Assembly (NCBI GenBank): GCA_036510065.1
Contig: DATCEO010000003.1
Coordinates: 1-64,000 of the forward strand
Source of the DNA: DASUBV01 sp036510065
Lineage (GTDB): Bacteria > Actinomycetota > Actinomycetes > Streptosporangiales > Streptosporangiaceae
Reading direction: 5' to 3'
DNA: 64,000 bases
In this document: piece by piece, positions 7,542 to 14,989 of the stretch
Numbering within the stretch: position 1 is the stretch's first letter
Layout: each line of letters begins with the position of its first letter
The notes under the pieces: model-generated
What the model was told of the DNA's origin: nothing
What the model saw: the letters and a program-made list of their open reading frames with translations, nothing else
Database searches by the model: none
Program-made: the position numbers and the translations under genes

Positions 7542-8390
7542 ATGGATCTCATCTCCCGCCTGGAGCGGGCCGAACGGCTCGACACGATCGTCTCGGCCGG
7601 CCAGCGGGCCGCCCGGCTGATCCGGCCGGGCCGTTTCCGTGACGGCCTGCACGGAGTCTGGCTCGGGCACCCGCTGCATCCGGTCCTGGTGCAGGCGGCG
7701 GCCGGGGCCTGGCTATCGGCGAGCATCCTGGATGTCATCTCCCCGGACGAGACCGCCGCCCGGCGGCTGGTGGCCACCGGGCTGGCGGCGTCGGCGCCCA
7801 CCGCGCTGGCGGGGGCGGTGGACTGGTCCGATCAGCATGAGCAGCAGATGCGGGTGGGCGTGGTGCACGCGCTGGCCAATTCCGTCGCCGTGGGCTGCTA
7901 CGGTGCCTCGCTGCTGGCGCGCAGCCCGCGGGTCAGCCGGGCCCTGCGCCTGAGCGGGCTGGCGGCCCTCGGCGCTGGCGGAATCCTGGGCGGGCACCTG
8001 TCCTTCCGCCTGGCCGGCGGCGTTAATCATGCCGAGGCTGTCCCGCACCTGGTGCCGCCCGGCTGGCAGCACCTCATGGTGGCGGCTGAGCTACCGGAGG
8101 ACACCCCGGTGCGCCGGATGCTCGGCGAGGTCCCGGTCGTGGTCATCCGGACGAGCGGCGGGCTGCACGGCGGCGGGCTGCACGTCCTGGCGGACCGGTG
8201 CAGCCACATGTCCGGCCCCCTCTCGGAGGGCGACCTGGCCGACGACTGCCTGAGCTGCCCGTGGCACGGCAGCATCTTCCGCCTCCGGGACGGATCGGTC
8301 GCCCGCGGGCCTGCGACGGCCCCGCAGCCGGTATTCGAGACCCGCGAGGTGGCCGGCGCGATCCAGGTGCGGCTGCCCGGCGCAGGCTAG
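7542..8390 (+). CDS. DUF2231 membrane domain fused to Rieske [2Fe-2S] domain
   Basis: This 282-aa fusion has an N-terminal DUF2231-type domain (WLGHPLHPVLVQAAAGAWLS) with about four membrane helices up to residue 165. A C-terminal Rieske ferredoxin domain follows. The cluster ligands are visible as Cys220-Ser-His222 and Cys239-Pro-Trp-His242, with the usual 16-residue spacing. It probably passes electrons at the cytoplasmic membrane; the partner is unknown. Fusions of this kind recur in actinobacteria. The ATG at 7542 is chosen because upstream in-frame sequence looks non-coding. Confidence 0.88.
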   Translation: MDLISRLERAERLDTIVSAGQRAARLIRPGRFRDGLHGVWLGHPLHPVLVQAAAGAWLSASILDVISPDETAARRLVATGLAASAPTALAGAVDWSDQHEQQMRVGVVHALANSVAVGCYGASLLARSPRVSRALRLSGLAALGAGGILGGHLSFRLAGGVNHAEAVPHLVPPGWQHLMVAAELPEDTPVRRMLGEVPVVVIRTSGGLHGGGLHVLADRCSHMSGPLSEGDLADDCLSCPWHGSIFRLRDGSVARGPATAPQPVFETREVAGAIQVRLPGAG

Positions 8391-8498
8391 CTGGGCGCTG
8401 CGACCGCATGACCCCCAAAAGGGCGGCCCGTGAGGGGCCGCATACAATTTGGTTAACGGTGAAGACACTCGCCTGCCGCGCTGACGCTCGGAGTTGCG

Positions 8499-9326
8499 AT
8501 GTTGACCCCCCCGGACACGCTGGGAGCTAGCGCGCTGCCGGCCGGTACCGCCTCCCCGGCCAGTCTCTCTGGGGCTGACCTGGACAGGCTTACCGACGCT
8601 CAGCTAGCGGACCTGCTGCACCACCCCGATTACCGGGAGCCGGCCTGCGAGGCACTGGTCAGCCGGTATGACTCGCTGGTGCGCTCGTGCGCTTATCACT
8701 ACCACCTGCCTGCTCAGTACACCGAGGAGCTAATCCAGGTCGGTTATGTCGGGCTGCTGAAGGCGATCAACAACTTCGACCCGGCGCTGACCGACCGGCT
8801 GGCCGCCTACGCGCAGGCCTGCGTGAGCGGCGAGATCAAGCGGTTCTTCCGGGACAAGCGCTGGCAGCTGCGGGTCCGCCGGGCGGATAAGGAGCTGCTG
8901 CTCCGGGCGCGCAAGGTCCGGGCCAAGCTCATCCAGCAGCTCGGGTCCGTCCCCACGGACGCCGAGGTGGCCCGCCGCCTGGACGTCAGCCTGGAGGCGC
9001 TGGAGGCCGCCGACCTGGCCGCCGACGCCTTCGCCCCCGCGTCCCTGGACGCCGAGCTGAGCACGCCCGACGGGCTGACGCTCGGCGATCTCCTCGGCTC
9101 CGATGACCCGGACCTGGAGCGGACCATCGACATGGAGGCGGTGTCGGCGCACTGGGCGGAGCTGCCCCGGCGAGAGCAGCGGATCCTCACCCTGCGGTTC
9201 TACGGGAACATGACCCAGGCCGACATAGCGGCGGAGCTCGGCTGCTCCCAGATGCATGTCTCCCGGCTGCAGGCCCGCGCGCTCCGGCATCTGCGGCGGC
9301 GGCTGCTCGCGGACGAGGCGGGCTGA
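8499..9326 (+). CDS. RNA polymerase sigma factor, SigB/SigF/SigG family
   Basis: This 275-aa alternative sigma factor has region 2 at about residues 55-120 (YTEELIQVGYVGLLKAINNF, GEIKRFFRDKRW). Region 3 is around 125-190 (VPTDAEVARRLDVSLEALE). Region 4 is at about 210-270 (LPRREQRILTLRFYGNMTQA, then DIAAELGCSQMHVSRL). This architecture is that of the stress-response SigB/SigF group, which actinomycetes have in many copies. No anti-sigma or anti-anti-sigma gene is adjacent, so its control must act from elsewhere. It converges with the topoisomerase gene 30 bases downstream. Confidence 0.92.
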   Translation: MLTPPDTLGASALPAGTASPASLSGADLDRLTDAQLADLLHHPDYREPACEALVSRYDSLVRSCAYHYHLPAQYTEELIQVGYVGLLKAINNFDPALTDRLAAYAQACVSGEIKRFFRDKRWQLRVRRADKELLLRARKVRAKLIQQLGSVPTDAEVARRLDVSLEALEAADLAADAFAPASLDAELSTPDGLTLGDLLGSDDPDLERTIDMEAVSAHWAELPRREQRILTLRFYGNMTQADIAAELGCSQMHVSRLQARALRHLRRRLLADEAG

Positions 9327-9356
9327 GCGGGCTCCGCAGGAGCGGCCCGCCACGAC

Positions 9357-10307
9357 TCAGGACCCGGCCCGCCGGGCCTCCCGCAGCAGGCGCAGCACGG
9401 CGGCTTCCGGGCCGCCCTCGGTGGCCAGCTCGCCGAACTGGCTGCTGGCACCCAGCTCACCCAGCGCCCGGGAAATCGTCACGCCGCGCTCGTAGCTGTC
9501 GATGACACGCGGGTCGATGTAGGCGGCCCGCGCGACGGCCGGGGTGTTCCCCAGGTAGCCGGCGACCTCCTGGATCACGCGGGCGATGGCGCGCTCGCGG
9601 GCGGTGTCACTGTCCGCGCGCTCGGATACGGCCAGGCCCACGGCGGCCAGCACGGTCGCGTTCCAGGTGCGGAAGTCCTTGGCGGTGAACTCACCACCGG
9701 AGATCTCGCGCAGGTAGTCGTTAATGTCGGCGGCGGTGACGTCGTGACCGCCGGCGCCGGTCCGGTAGGCCAGCAGCTCCGTCCCGCCCCACCGGCGCCG
9801 CTTCAGGCAGACGACGTGCTCCCGGCGGATGGTGGCCAGCCCGTAGGTTCCGTTCTCCGCCGCGTACTCCTCGCCCCCGGCCCGGAAGAAGCCCAGGTCA
9901 ATAAGCCGGATCGCGGCGGCCAGGACCCGGTCCCGGCGCAATCCGGAGCCGCCCAGATGGGCTACGACCGTCTCGCGGATGCGGGGCAGCGCGGCGCCGA
10001 ACTCCAGCACGCGGTCGAACTTCAGCTGGTCCCTGTGCTCCCGCCACTGGTCGTGATACCGGTACTGGCGGCGGCCGGCCGCGTCGGTGCCGATGGCCTG
10101 AATGTGGCCGTCAGGGTCCGGGCTGATCCAGACCTCCCGCCAGGCCGGCGGGATGACCAGGCCCTTGATCCTGGCCAGCGTGGCCGGGTCGGTGACCGGC
10201 TGGCCCGACGCCGAGAGGTAACGGAAGCCGCGGCCGGACCGGCGGCGGATCAGCCCGGGCTCGTCGAGATTGCTGCGCGCCAGCCCGCCTGCCTGCTCGT
10301 CGATCAT
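9357..10307 (-). CDS. DNA topoisomerase IB, apparently lacking the catalytic lysine hairpin
   Basis: This 316-aa poxvirus-like type IB topoisomerase should nick and reseal DNA through a 3'-phosphotyrosine. The N-terminal domain (GLIRRRSGRGFRYL, LVIPPAWREVWISPDPDGHI) is complete. By family alignment the catalytic residues are Arg142 (FFRAGGEEYA), Arg213 (AKDFRTW), Asn254 (GNTP, replacing His as often in bacteria) and Tyr263. The segment after YGLATIRREHV jumps directly at residue 167 to LKRRRWGGTELLAY. Relatives carry about 35 more residues there, including the F.YPAKSG hairpin with the general-acid lysine. The frame is intact, so an altered or inactive protein is likely. Confidence 0.85.
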   Translation of the reverse strand: MIDEQAGGLARSNLDEPGLIRRRSGRGFRYLSASGQPVTDPATLARIKGLVIPPAWREVWISPDPDGHIQAIGTDAAGRRQYRYHDQWREHRDQLKFDRVLEFGAALPRIRETVVAHLGGSGLRRDRVLAAAIRLIDLGFFRAGGEEYAAENGTYGLATIRREHVVCLKRRRWGGTELLAYRTGAGGHDVTAADINDYLREISGGEFTAKDFRTWNATVLAAVGLAVSERADSDTARERAIARVIQEVAGYLGNTPAVARAAYIDPRVIDSYERGVTISRALGELGASSQFGELATEGGPEAAVLRLLREARRAGS

Positions 10308-10359
10308 CGGCGCCCGGCCTTCAGCCCGGGCTCGCCATGCCCAGCCGGAGCCGACAGCA

Positions 10360-10530
10360 TCATGCGCTCTCCTCGCGCAGCCGGGGCAGCACCGTGCCGA
10401 CGCCGAAGGCCAGGAATCCGAGCGGCAGGCTGCTGGCCACCGGCCGCAGCACGATCCGCGTGATCGCCTCAGCGCCCGCCTGGCCGGACCCGGACCCGCT
10501 CTCCGGCTGCCCGCGTGCAGGCCCTGACAT
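10360..10530 (-). pseudogene. truncated GPR1/FUN34/YaaH-like N-terminal fragment
   Basis: A 56-codon frame starts at ATG 10530. After a Gly/Ser-rich leader it reads ITRIVLRPVASSLPLGFLAF and GVGTVLPRLREESA before TGA. The RIVLRP.ASSLPLGFLA.GVGT stretch resembles the first membrane segment of the acetate-transporter-like GPR1/FUN34/YaaH family, whose members have six membrane helices. Only this first segment remains, so it is probably a truncated relic, although a short membrane peptide could still be made. Confidence 0.45.
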
Positions 10531-10574
10531 CCCGACCCCTCCCTGAGGCTCGCCGGGCCGGGACGCAGCCCGGC

Positions 10575-10832
10575 CTAGTGGTTGCGCAGCGCCTCGACCA
10601 GCTGCTGCTTGCTCATGGACGACCGGCCCTTGATGCCGATCTCGCGGGCCCGCCGGAGCAGGTCGTCCTTGCTCATGTCGGTGTACGACGGGCTCTTGCC
10701 CCCCTTGGCCGCGACGCTCTTGCGCGAGGTGGCGGCGGACGCGTTGGCGATCCGCGCCGACTTCTCCTTGCTCTCGCCGTGCTCGCGCAGCTTCTGGTAA
10801 GTCGTCTCATCCTTGATCTGGGCTCGCGCCAT
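10575..10832 (-). CDS. DUF7218/Rho termination factor N-domain-like small protein
   Basis: This 85-aa basic protein has an N-terminal part, MARAQIKDETTYQKLREHG then ESKEKSARIANASA, as in a widespread small stress-associated actinobacterial family. The C-terminal half, MSKDDLLRRAREIGIKGRSS followed by MSKQQLVEALRNH, is a SAP/Rho_N-like helical motif usually implicated in nucleic-acid binding. The same kind of motif is the module missing from the truncated ChaB protein at 2527-2910. Function is not established. A KGGK-rich linker suggests DNA or RNA contact. Confidence 0.8.
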   Translation of the reverse strand: MARAQIKDETTYQKLREHGESKEKSARIANASAATSRKSVAAKGGKSPSYTDMSKDDLLRRAREIGIKGRSSMSKQQLVEALRNH

Positions 10833-10928
10833 GGCATGCTCCTCTCACTCGGGCGAGTTCGCTGCTACCCGCCGGCCCAGCCAGCAAACCGGGTTCCCCG
10901 TCGTGGATGTCCGGCCGCTAACCCTCTG

Positions 10929-11042
10929 CTAGCTGCCGTCCTCGCCGGGCCACGTCCCGGTCAGCCGGCGGGTGCCCTCAGCGGCCCCCCGGTCGACCGC
11001 GGCCTTGACCACGGCGAAGATGGCGCCCTGCGGTCTCAGACC
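10929..11042 (-). pseudogene. DUF4235-like C-terminal remnant
   Basis: Directly behind the ECF sigma stop, in another frame, about 37 codons read QGAIFAVVKAAVDRGAAEGT then RRLTGTWPGEDGS and a TAG at 10929. The A.FA.VKAAVDR......LTG.WPG pattern resembles the end of DUF4235 membrane proteins. No start or upstream half is present because the sigma factor coding region occupies that space. It looks like the tail of a gene whose front was deleted. Confidence 0.45.
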
Positions 11043-11656
11043 GCCACGAGCTCGGCGGCTGAGTCGGTCTCGGCTGAGTCAGTCTCGGCAGGGCCGGATG
11101 CCAGCGGGGGCACCTCCAGGCTGGCGCGGACGGCGGCCCGGGCCCGGTGCAGGCGCGACATCACCGTTCCGATCGGCGTTCCCATGGTCTGCGCGGTCTC
11201 GCTGTAGCTCAGGCCGTGCACGTCTGCCAACAGCAGAGCCCGGCGGAACTCCGCGGGCAGGCTGTCCAGCGCCGCCTTTACCTCCGGGGTGGGAATCTGC
11301 TCCAGGACCTGCGTCTCGGCGGACCGGGCCTGGCCCGGTGCCGTGCCGGCCGCCTGCCCGGCTGGCAGCTGATCGGGACCGCCCATCGGCATGACCACCG
11401 GGTCGCGCTGGCGCTTGCGGTAGTCGTTGATGAAGGCATTGGTCATGATCCGGTGCAGCCAGGCCTTGGCGTGGTCGCCGCTGAACCGGTGAAACGCACG
11501 GCACGCGCGGACCAGCGTCTCCTGGACGAGATCCTCGGCGTCTTCCCGGTTATGGGTCATCCGCAGCGCCCGCGCGTACAGCGAGCTCCGGTACTGAGCC
11601 ATCTCGCGGTCGAACCGGAGCGCGAGCTCCGCGCTCATCCGGCTGTGCTGTCTCAT
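11036..11656 (-). CDS. ECF RNA polymerase sigma factor, SigR/SigH-like
   Basis: This 206-aa sigma factor has region 2 (LYARALRMTHNREDAEDLVQ then ETLVRA) and the KAWLHRIMTNAFINDYRKRQ segment characteristic of the oxidative-stress SigR/SigH group. Region 4 is LDSLPAEFRRALLLADVHGL followed by SYSETAQTMGTPIGTVMSRL. The ATG at 11656 has a GAGGGG ribosome-binding site. SigR-type factors are normally followed by a zinc anti-sigma factor (RsrA), but none is adjacent here. The DUF4235 tail follows instead. Its C-terminus has a duplicated ETDSAETDS segment. Confidence 0.88.
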   Translation of the reverse strand: MRQHSRMSAELALRFDREMAQYRSSLYARALRMTHNREDAEDLVQETLVRACRAFHRFSGDHAKAWLHRIMTNAFINDYRKRQRDPVVMPMGGPDQLPAGQAAGTAPGQARSAETQVLEQIPTPEVKAALDSLPAEFRRALLLADVHGLSYSETAQTMGTPIGTVMSRLHRARAAVRASLEVPPLASGPAETDSAETDSAAELVAV

Positions 11657-11870
11657 CGGCCCCTCTCTCAGACGACTGGCGTCAGCCCCGGCCCACCCCA
11701 CTGCCCCGGACGGCCCGAAGTATGGCTCGGCCCGGCACGGAACTGTGGCGCTGTCCCGGAGGGTGACCGATCGCGGCCCCGGACGCGCGGGCGTGGCCGG
11801 GCGCCGGCGGGCCGGGCGGCGTGCTGCGGGCCGCGCCGCCGCGGGGCAGCCGCGGCGGCGGGCGAGGGCG

Positions 11871-12950
11871 TTAAAGCCGATCGAATGCCCAGAGCGTGGT
11901 GGTCGTCCCGCTCAGCCGCAGCTGCCTGCTGGCCGTGACCTTCAGGCGGTCCCCGATCGCGCCCGCCGGGATCTCGGGCGCGAGCAGCACGACCCGGCCA
12001 CCGGGACGGGTGATCCTGTCCATCTCGGCGAGGACCTCGGCGAGCCACGTCGGCTGGCCGGCCGGCGACCCGGGCCGGGCCGACGGCAGGGCAGACACCA
12101 CGGCGGCGACAGAGCCGGCCGGCAGCGTCAGCTCGCGGGCGTCGCCCCGCCAGACGGTCGCGCCCGGCGCGTGGCGGCCAGCGGCGGCCACCGCGGCCGG
12201 GTCCATGTCGATGCCCCGCACGGTGGACCAGCCGGCGGCGAGCGCCTGGCCCAGGATGGCGCCCGAGCCGCAGCACGGGTCCAGCAGGTTGCGCCGCGGC
12301 TGGCCGGCCAGGCCGACCATCATCGCCGCGACCGACGGCCGCAGGGCGCCCGGCCGCTCGGCCTCAGTCGCGGCGCGGGGCTGCGCGGTCCCGTCGGACA
12401 GCCGGAGCCCGGCGACCAGGTGACCGGGCCGGTACTCGCCGATCCAGACCTCGATCTGGGCCGGGTCGGCGGCCTTCCATCGCGGCCTGCCGCCGGCGAT
12501 CGACCGGCTCAGCTCGTCGCGCAGGGCGGTACGCCGGAACGAGCGCTCCTGGCGGACCCGCGCGATCACCCGGTAGGTCATCGCCCCGGCCAGCGGCCGC
12601 ACCGCCTGCGACCAGGCAGACAGGGCCTTCTCGACCTGCTCCGGCCGCCACACCCGCCGCGCGATCAGGCTCGGGTTATCGCCGGCCGACCGCACGGTCC
12701 GGCCCACCTCGACGAACAGGTCCTCGACGCTCCGCAGCCGCGACAGGCTCTCCCGGCCGGCCCGCTCCGCCTCGAACAGGATCAGGTCGGCGCGGCCGTC
12801 GAAGCCGACCTCAGTGACCTGCACCCCCGGCAGGCGCTTGAGCTCCCGGGTAATGATCGGCGTCGCTCCCGGCACCGCGCTGGCGAACATCCGGGTGACG
12901 CCGCGCCGAGGCTGGCCGGCCGCCGGGTCGTCCGGGACGCCGCGCTGCAT
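11871..12950 (-). CDS. THUMP-domain class I methyltransferase (Trm11/RlmL-like) with altered motif IV
   Basis: The 359-residue open frame contains an N-terminal ferredoxin-like/THUMP region (about 20-160) and a Rossmann methyltransferase domain with motif I LLDPCCGSG at about 223-230 and an acidic SAM-ribose strand GIDMDP at 247-251. Relatives methylate an exocyclic base nitrogen of tRNA or rRNA and carry a (D/N)(L/P)P(F/Y) motif IV. Here that region reads VVSALPSARPG (about 284-294), lacking the Asp/Asn and the aromatic residue. SAM binding looks intact, but classical N-methylation is doubtful. MFASAVPGA at residue 21 may be the true start. Confidence 0.8.
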   Translation of the reverse strand: MQRGVPDDPAAGQPRRGVTRMFASAVPGATPIITRELKRLPGVQVTEVGFDGRADLILFEAERAGRESLSRLRSVEDLFVEVGRTVRSAGDNPSLIARRVWRPEQVEKALSAWSQAVRPLAGAMTYRVIARVRQERSFRRTALRDELSRSIAGGRPRWKAADPAQIEVWIGEYRPGHLVAGLRLSDGTAQPRAATEAERPGALRPSVAAMMVGLAGQPRRNLLDPCCGSGAILGQALAAGWSTVRGIDMDPAAVAAAGRHAPGATVWRGDARELTLPAGSVAAVVSALPSARPGSPAGQPTWLAEVLAEMDRITRPGGRVVLLAPEIPAGAIGDRLKVTASRQLRLSGTTTTLWAFDRL

Positions 12951-12959
12951 CCCTCAAGG

Positions 12960-14426
12960 TTAGATGCCGGCCGGGGTCAGCAAGCCCGCGAGGCGGGGCA
13001 GCAGGTCCTGGGCCACGGCCAGGTCGGTATCGAGCGGCCGGTCCCCGAGGTCGCCCGGGAGCGCCGCGTCCGCCAGCCCGAACGCGTCCGCCAGCGGGCC
13101 GGGCGGCGGGCGAACGCCGCGCATCCGCAGCGCGCGGACCGACGCCACCAGCTCGCTGGCCAGCACGAGCTGGTAGGCGCCGGCCACGTCGGTCGTGGCC
13201 CGGGCCGACTGGGTGGAGAATCCGGCGTGCTCCTCGACGCCCCGCGAGAGCACCGCGCTGCCCAGCGCCGCCGGGGCGGCCAGCCGGCGGATATCGGCGA
13301 TCGCCGCGTGCGCCACGTACTCCAGGATCATGATGCCCGAGCTGGGCCGCGGACCGGCGGCCAGGAACGGGGCCAGCCCGGTAAAGCCGGGCTCGACCAG
13401 CGTGCCCAGCCGCGCGGCCGACAGCGCCGCCGTCTGGAACAGCGCCGCCCGCACGGCATCGAGCGCCAGGCCGGCGTACGCGGTGTGGAAGTTCCCGTTG
13501 TGCCAGACCGCCTGCCCGGCCACGTCAATGAGCGGATTCTCGGCCGCGGCGTTAATGTCGCTGGTCACCGTCTGCTCCGCCCGCCAGACCGCGTCCATTG
13601 CCGCGCCGTGCACCTGCGGCAGCGCCCGGTAGCCGTAGGGATCCTGAATTCTCGCGGCCGGGCGCCGCTCGCCATCCAGCAGCGCGCGCAGCTGCGCGGC
13701 CACGGCCTGCTGGCCGCGGTGATGCCGGTCCCGGTGGACGGGCTCGGCGTACGGCTCCGTCGAGGCGTCCACGGCTACGTGCGACAGCGCGGCGATGACG
13801 GTGCTTACCGACAGCAGGCCGCTCAGGTCGTGGCAGGCGACCGCGGCCTCGCCCAGCGTGGCCGCGTTACTAGACAGGAAGGCCAGCGCGTCCGCCGGGT
13901 CCAGGGCGAACCGGAGCTGGGACGCTCCCGCCGGCCGCCAGTCTCGCTCGCCGAGCAGGCATAGCGCGGTAACGGCCAGGGCGGTCAGGTCGCCCGTACC
14001 GATAGCGCCGTAGGTGGGCACGGGCACGGCCAGGCCGCGATTGACGGCCTCAGCCAGCACGTCCAGCACGGCCGGGTCGACGCCCGACCCGCCGGCGGCG
14101 AGCTGGTTGGCCCGGACCACCAGCATGGCCCGGCTGAGCCGGGCCGCGATCAGCGGGCCGCCGCCGCCCGCGTGGCTGCGCAGCAGCCGCAGGCCGTTCC
14201 CGGCGGCATCGTCGCCGAGCACCAGCTGGTCCCGGTTGGCCCCGACGCCGGTGGTCCGCCCGTACACCGGCCGCTGGCGGGCCACGGCGGCGGCGACCCG
14301 CGCGGCCGCCCGGGCCCGGTCGCGCCCGCCGGGGCTGATCGCCACCTCAGCTCGGCGGCTGGCCACGGCGGCGACCTGGGCGCCGGTCAGCGACTCACCG
14401 TCGAGCAGGATGGGGGAGGTGCTCAT
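12960..14426 (-). CDS. HAL/PAL family aromatic amino acid lyase-like protein with non-canonical MIO site
   Basis: This 488-aa protein belongs to the histidine/phenylalanine ammonia-lyase superfamily. It has the catalytic-loop Tyr55 in VYGRTTGVGANRDQL, the QDPYGYRALPQVHGA motif, a SDINAAAENPLID substrate-site segment and a long helical bundle. Active members form the MIO electrophile from Ala-Ser-Gly within GS(V/I)GASGDL. Here the site reads YGAIGTGDLTALA (Gly143-Thr144-Gly145), with no Ala-Ser-Gly and one residue fewer. It may use a Thr-derived group or have another role. It is divergent from the DUF6328 gene. Confidence 0.85.
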   Translation of the reverse strand: MSTSPILLDGESLTGAQVAAVASRRAEVAISPGGRDRARAAARVAAAVARQRPVYGRTTGVGANRDQLVLGDDAAGNGLRLLRSHAGGGGPLIAARLSRAMLVVRANQLAAGGSGVDPAVLDVLAEAVNRGLAVPVPTYGAIGTGDLTALAVTALCLLGERDWRPAGASQLRFALDPADALAFLSSNAATLGEAAVACHDLSGLLSVSTVIAALSHVAVDASTEPYAEPVHRDRHHRGQQAVAAQLRALLDGERRPAARIQDPYGYRALPQVHGAAMDAVWRAEQTVTSDINAAAENPLIDVAGQAVWHNGNFHTAYAGLALDAVRAALFQTAALSAARLGTLVEPGFTGLAPFLAAGPRPSSGIMILEYVAHAAIADIRRLAAPAALGSAVLSRGVEEHAGFSTQSARATTDVAGAYQLVLASELVASVRALRMRGVRPPPGPLADAFGLADAALPGDLGDRPLDTDLAVAQDLLPRLAGLLTPAGI

Positions 14427-14477
14427 TACCGAGAATCTAGCTAGTTTGCCGATGAGCCGTCTGGGGACTTAAGAGCG

Positions 14478-14945
14478 ATGTCGGGTCAGGAGCCGGATCC
14501 TCGCCAGGAGACTCCGGAGCAGCGGGATGACCGTAACCTGGCCGAGCTGCTCCAGGAACTGCGGGTGGCCGGTCTCGGTGTGCAGGTCCTCTTCGGCTTC
14601 TTGCTGTCCATCCCGTTCTCGACCAAGTTCTCCCGGCTGAGCCTGGCTCAGCGCGACCTGTACATCACCACCCTGCTGCTCGCCGCCCTGGCCACCGCCC
14701 TGCTGCTCGCCCCGGTCGCGTATCACCGCCTGGTATTCCGGCGCCGGGAGAAGGAGCGGCTGGTCCGAGCGGCCAACGTGCTGGCGATCCTCGGCCTGGC
14801 CGCGGTCGGGCTGGCCGTGACGTCGGCCGTCGCGCTGATCGTCAGCTATGTGACCCCGGGAATGCCGACGGTACTCATCAGCATCATCGTCTTCTGCATG
14901 TTCGCCGGGCTCTGGTTCGCGTTCCCGCTAGCCCGCCGCCGGTAG
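14478..14945 (+). CDS. DUF6328 family membrane protein
   Basis: A charged N-terminal segment (DDRNLAELLQELRVAGLGVQ) leads into four hydrophobic helices at about residues 35-52, 63-82, 97-123 and 127-150. This matches the small DUF6328 membrane family, often labelled sodium:proton antiporter without direct evidence. The protein is 155 aa and ends in an ARRR tail. It starts 51 bases from the divergent HAL-like gene, so the two probably share a promoter region. Confidence 0.82.
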   Translation: MSGQEPDPRQETPEQRDDRNLAELLQELRVAGLGVQVLFGFLLSIPFSTKFSRLSLAQRDLYITTLLLAALATALLLAPVAYHRLVFRRREKERLVRAANVLAILGLAAVGLAVTSAVALIVSYVTPGMPTVLISIIVFCMFAGLWFAFPLARRR

Positions 14946-14989
14946 CCAGCCGAGCTGGCCGGGCGCTGCGGTGCCGACGCGGCCCGGCG

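Noticed and set aside
11745..13964. A 739-codon open frame on the plus strand opposite the THUMP methyltransferase and HAL-like genes
   Set aside because: Its product is Arg/Gly/Pro-rich with no family features; it is a GC-driven shadow of two clear minus-strand genes.
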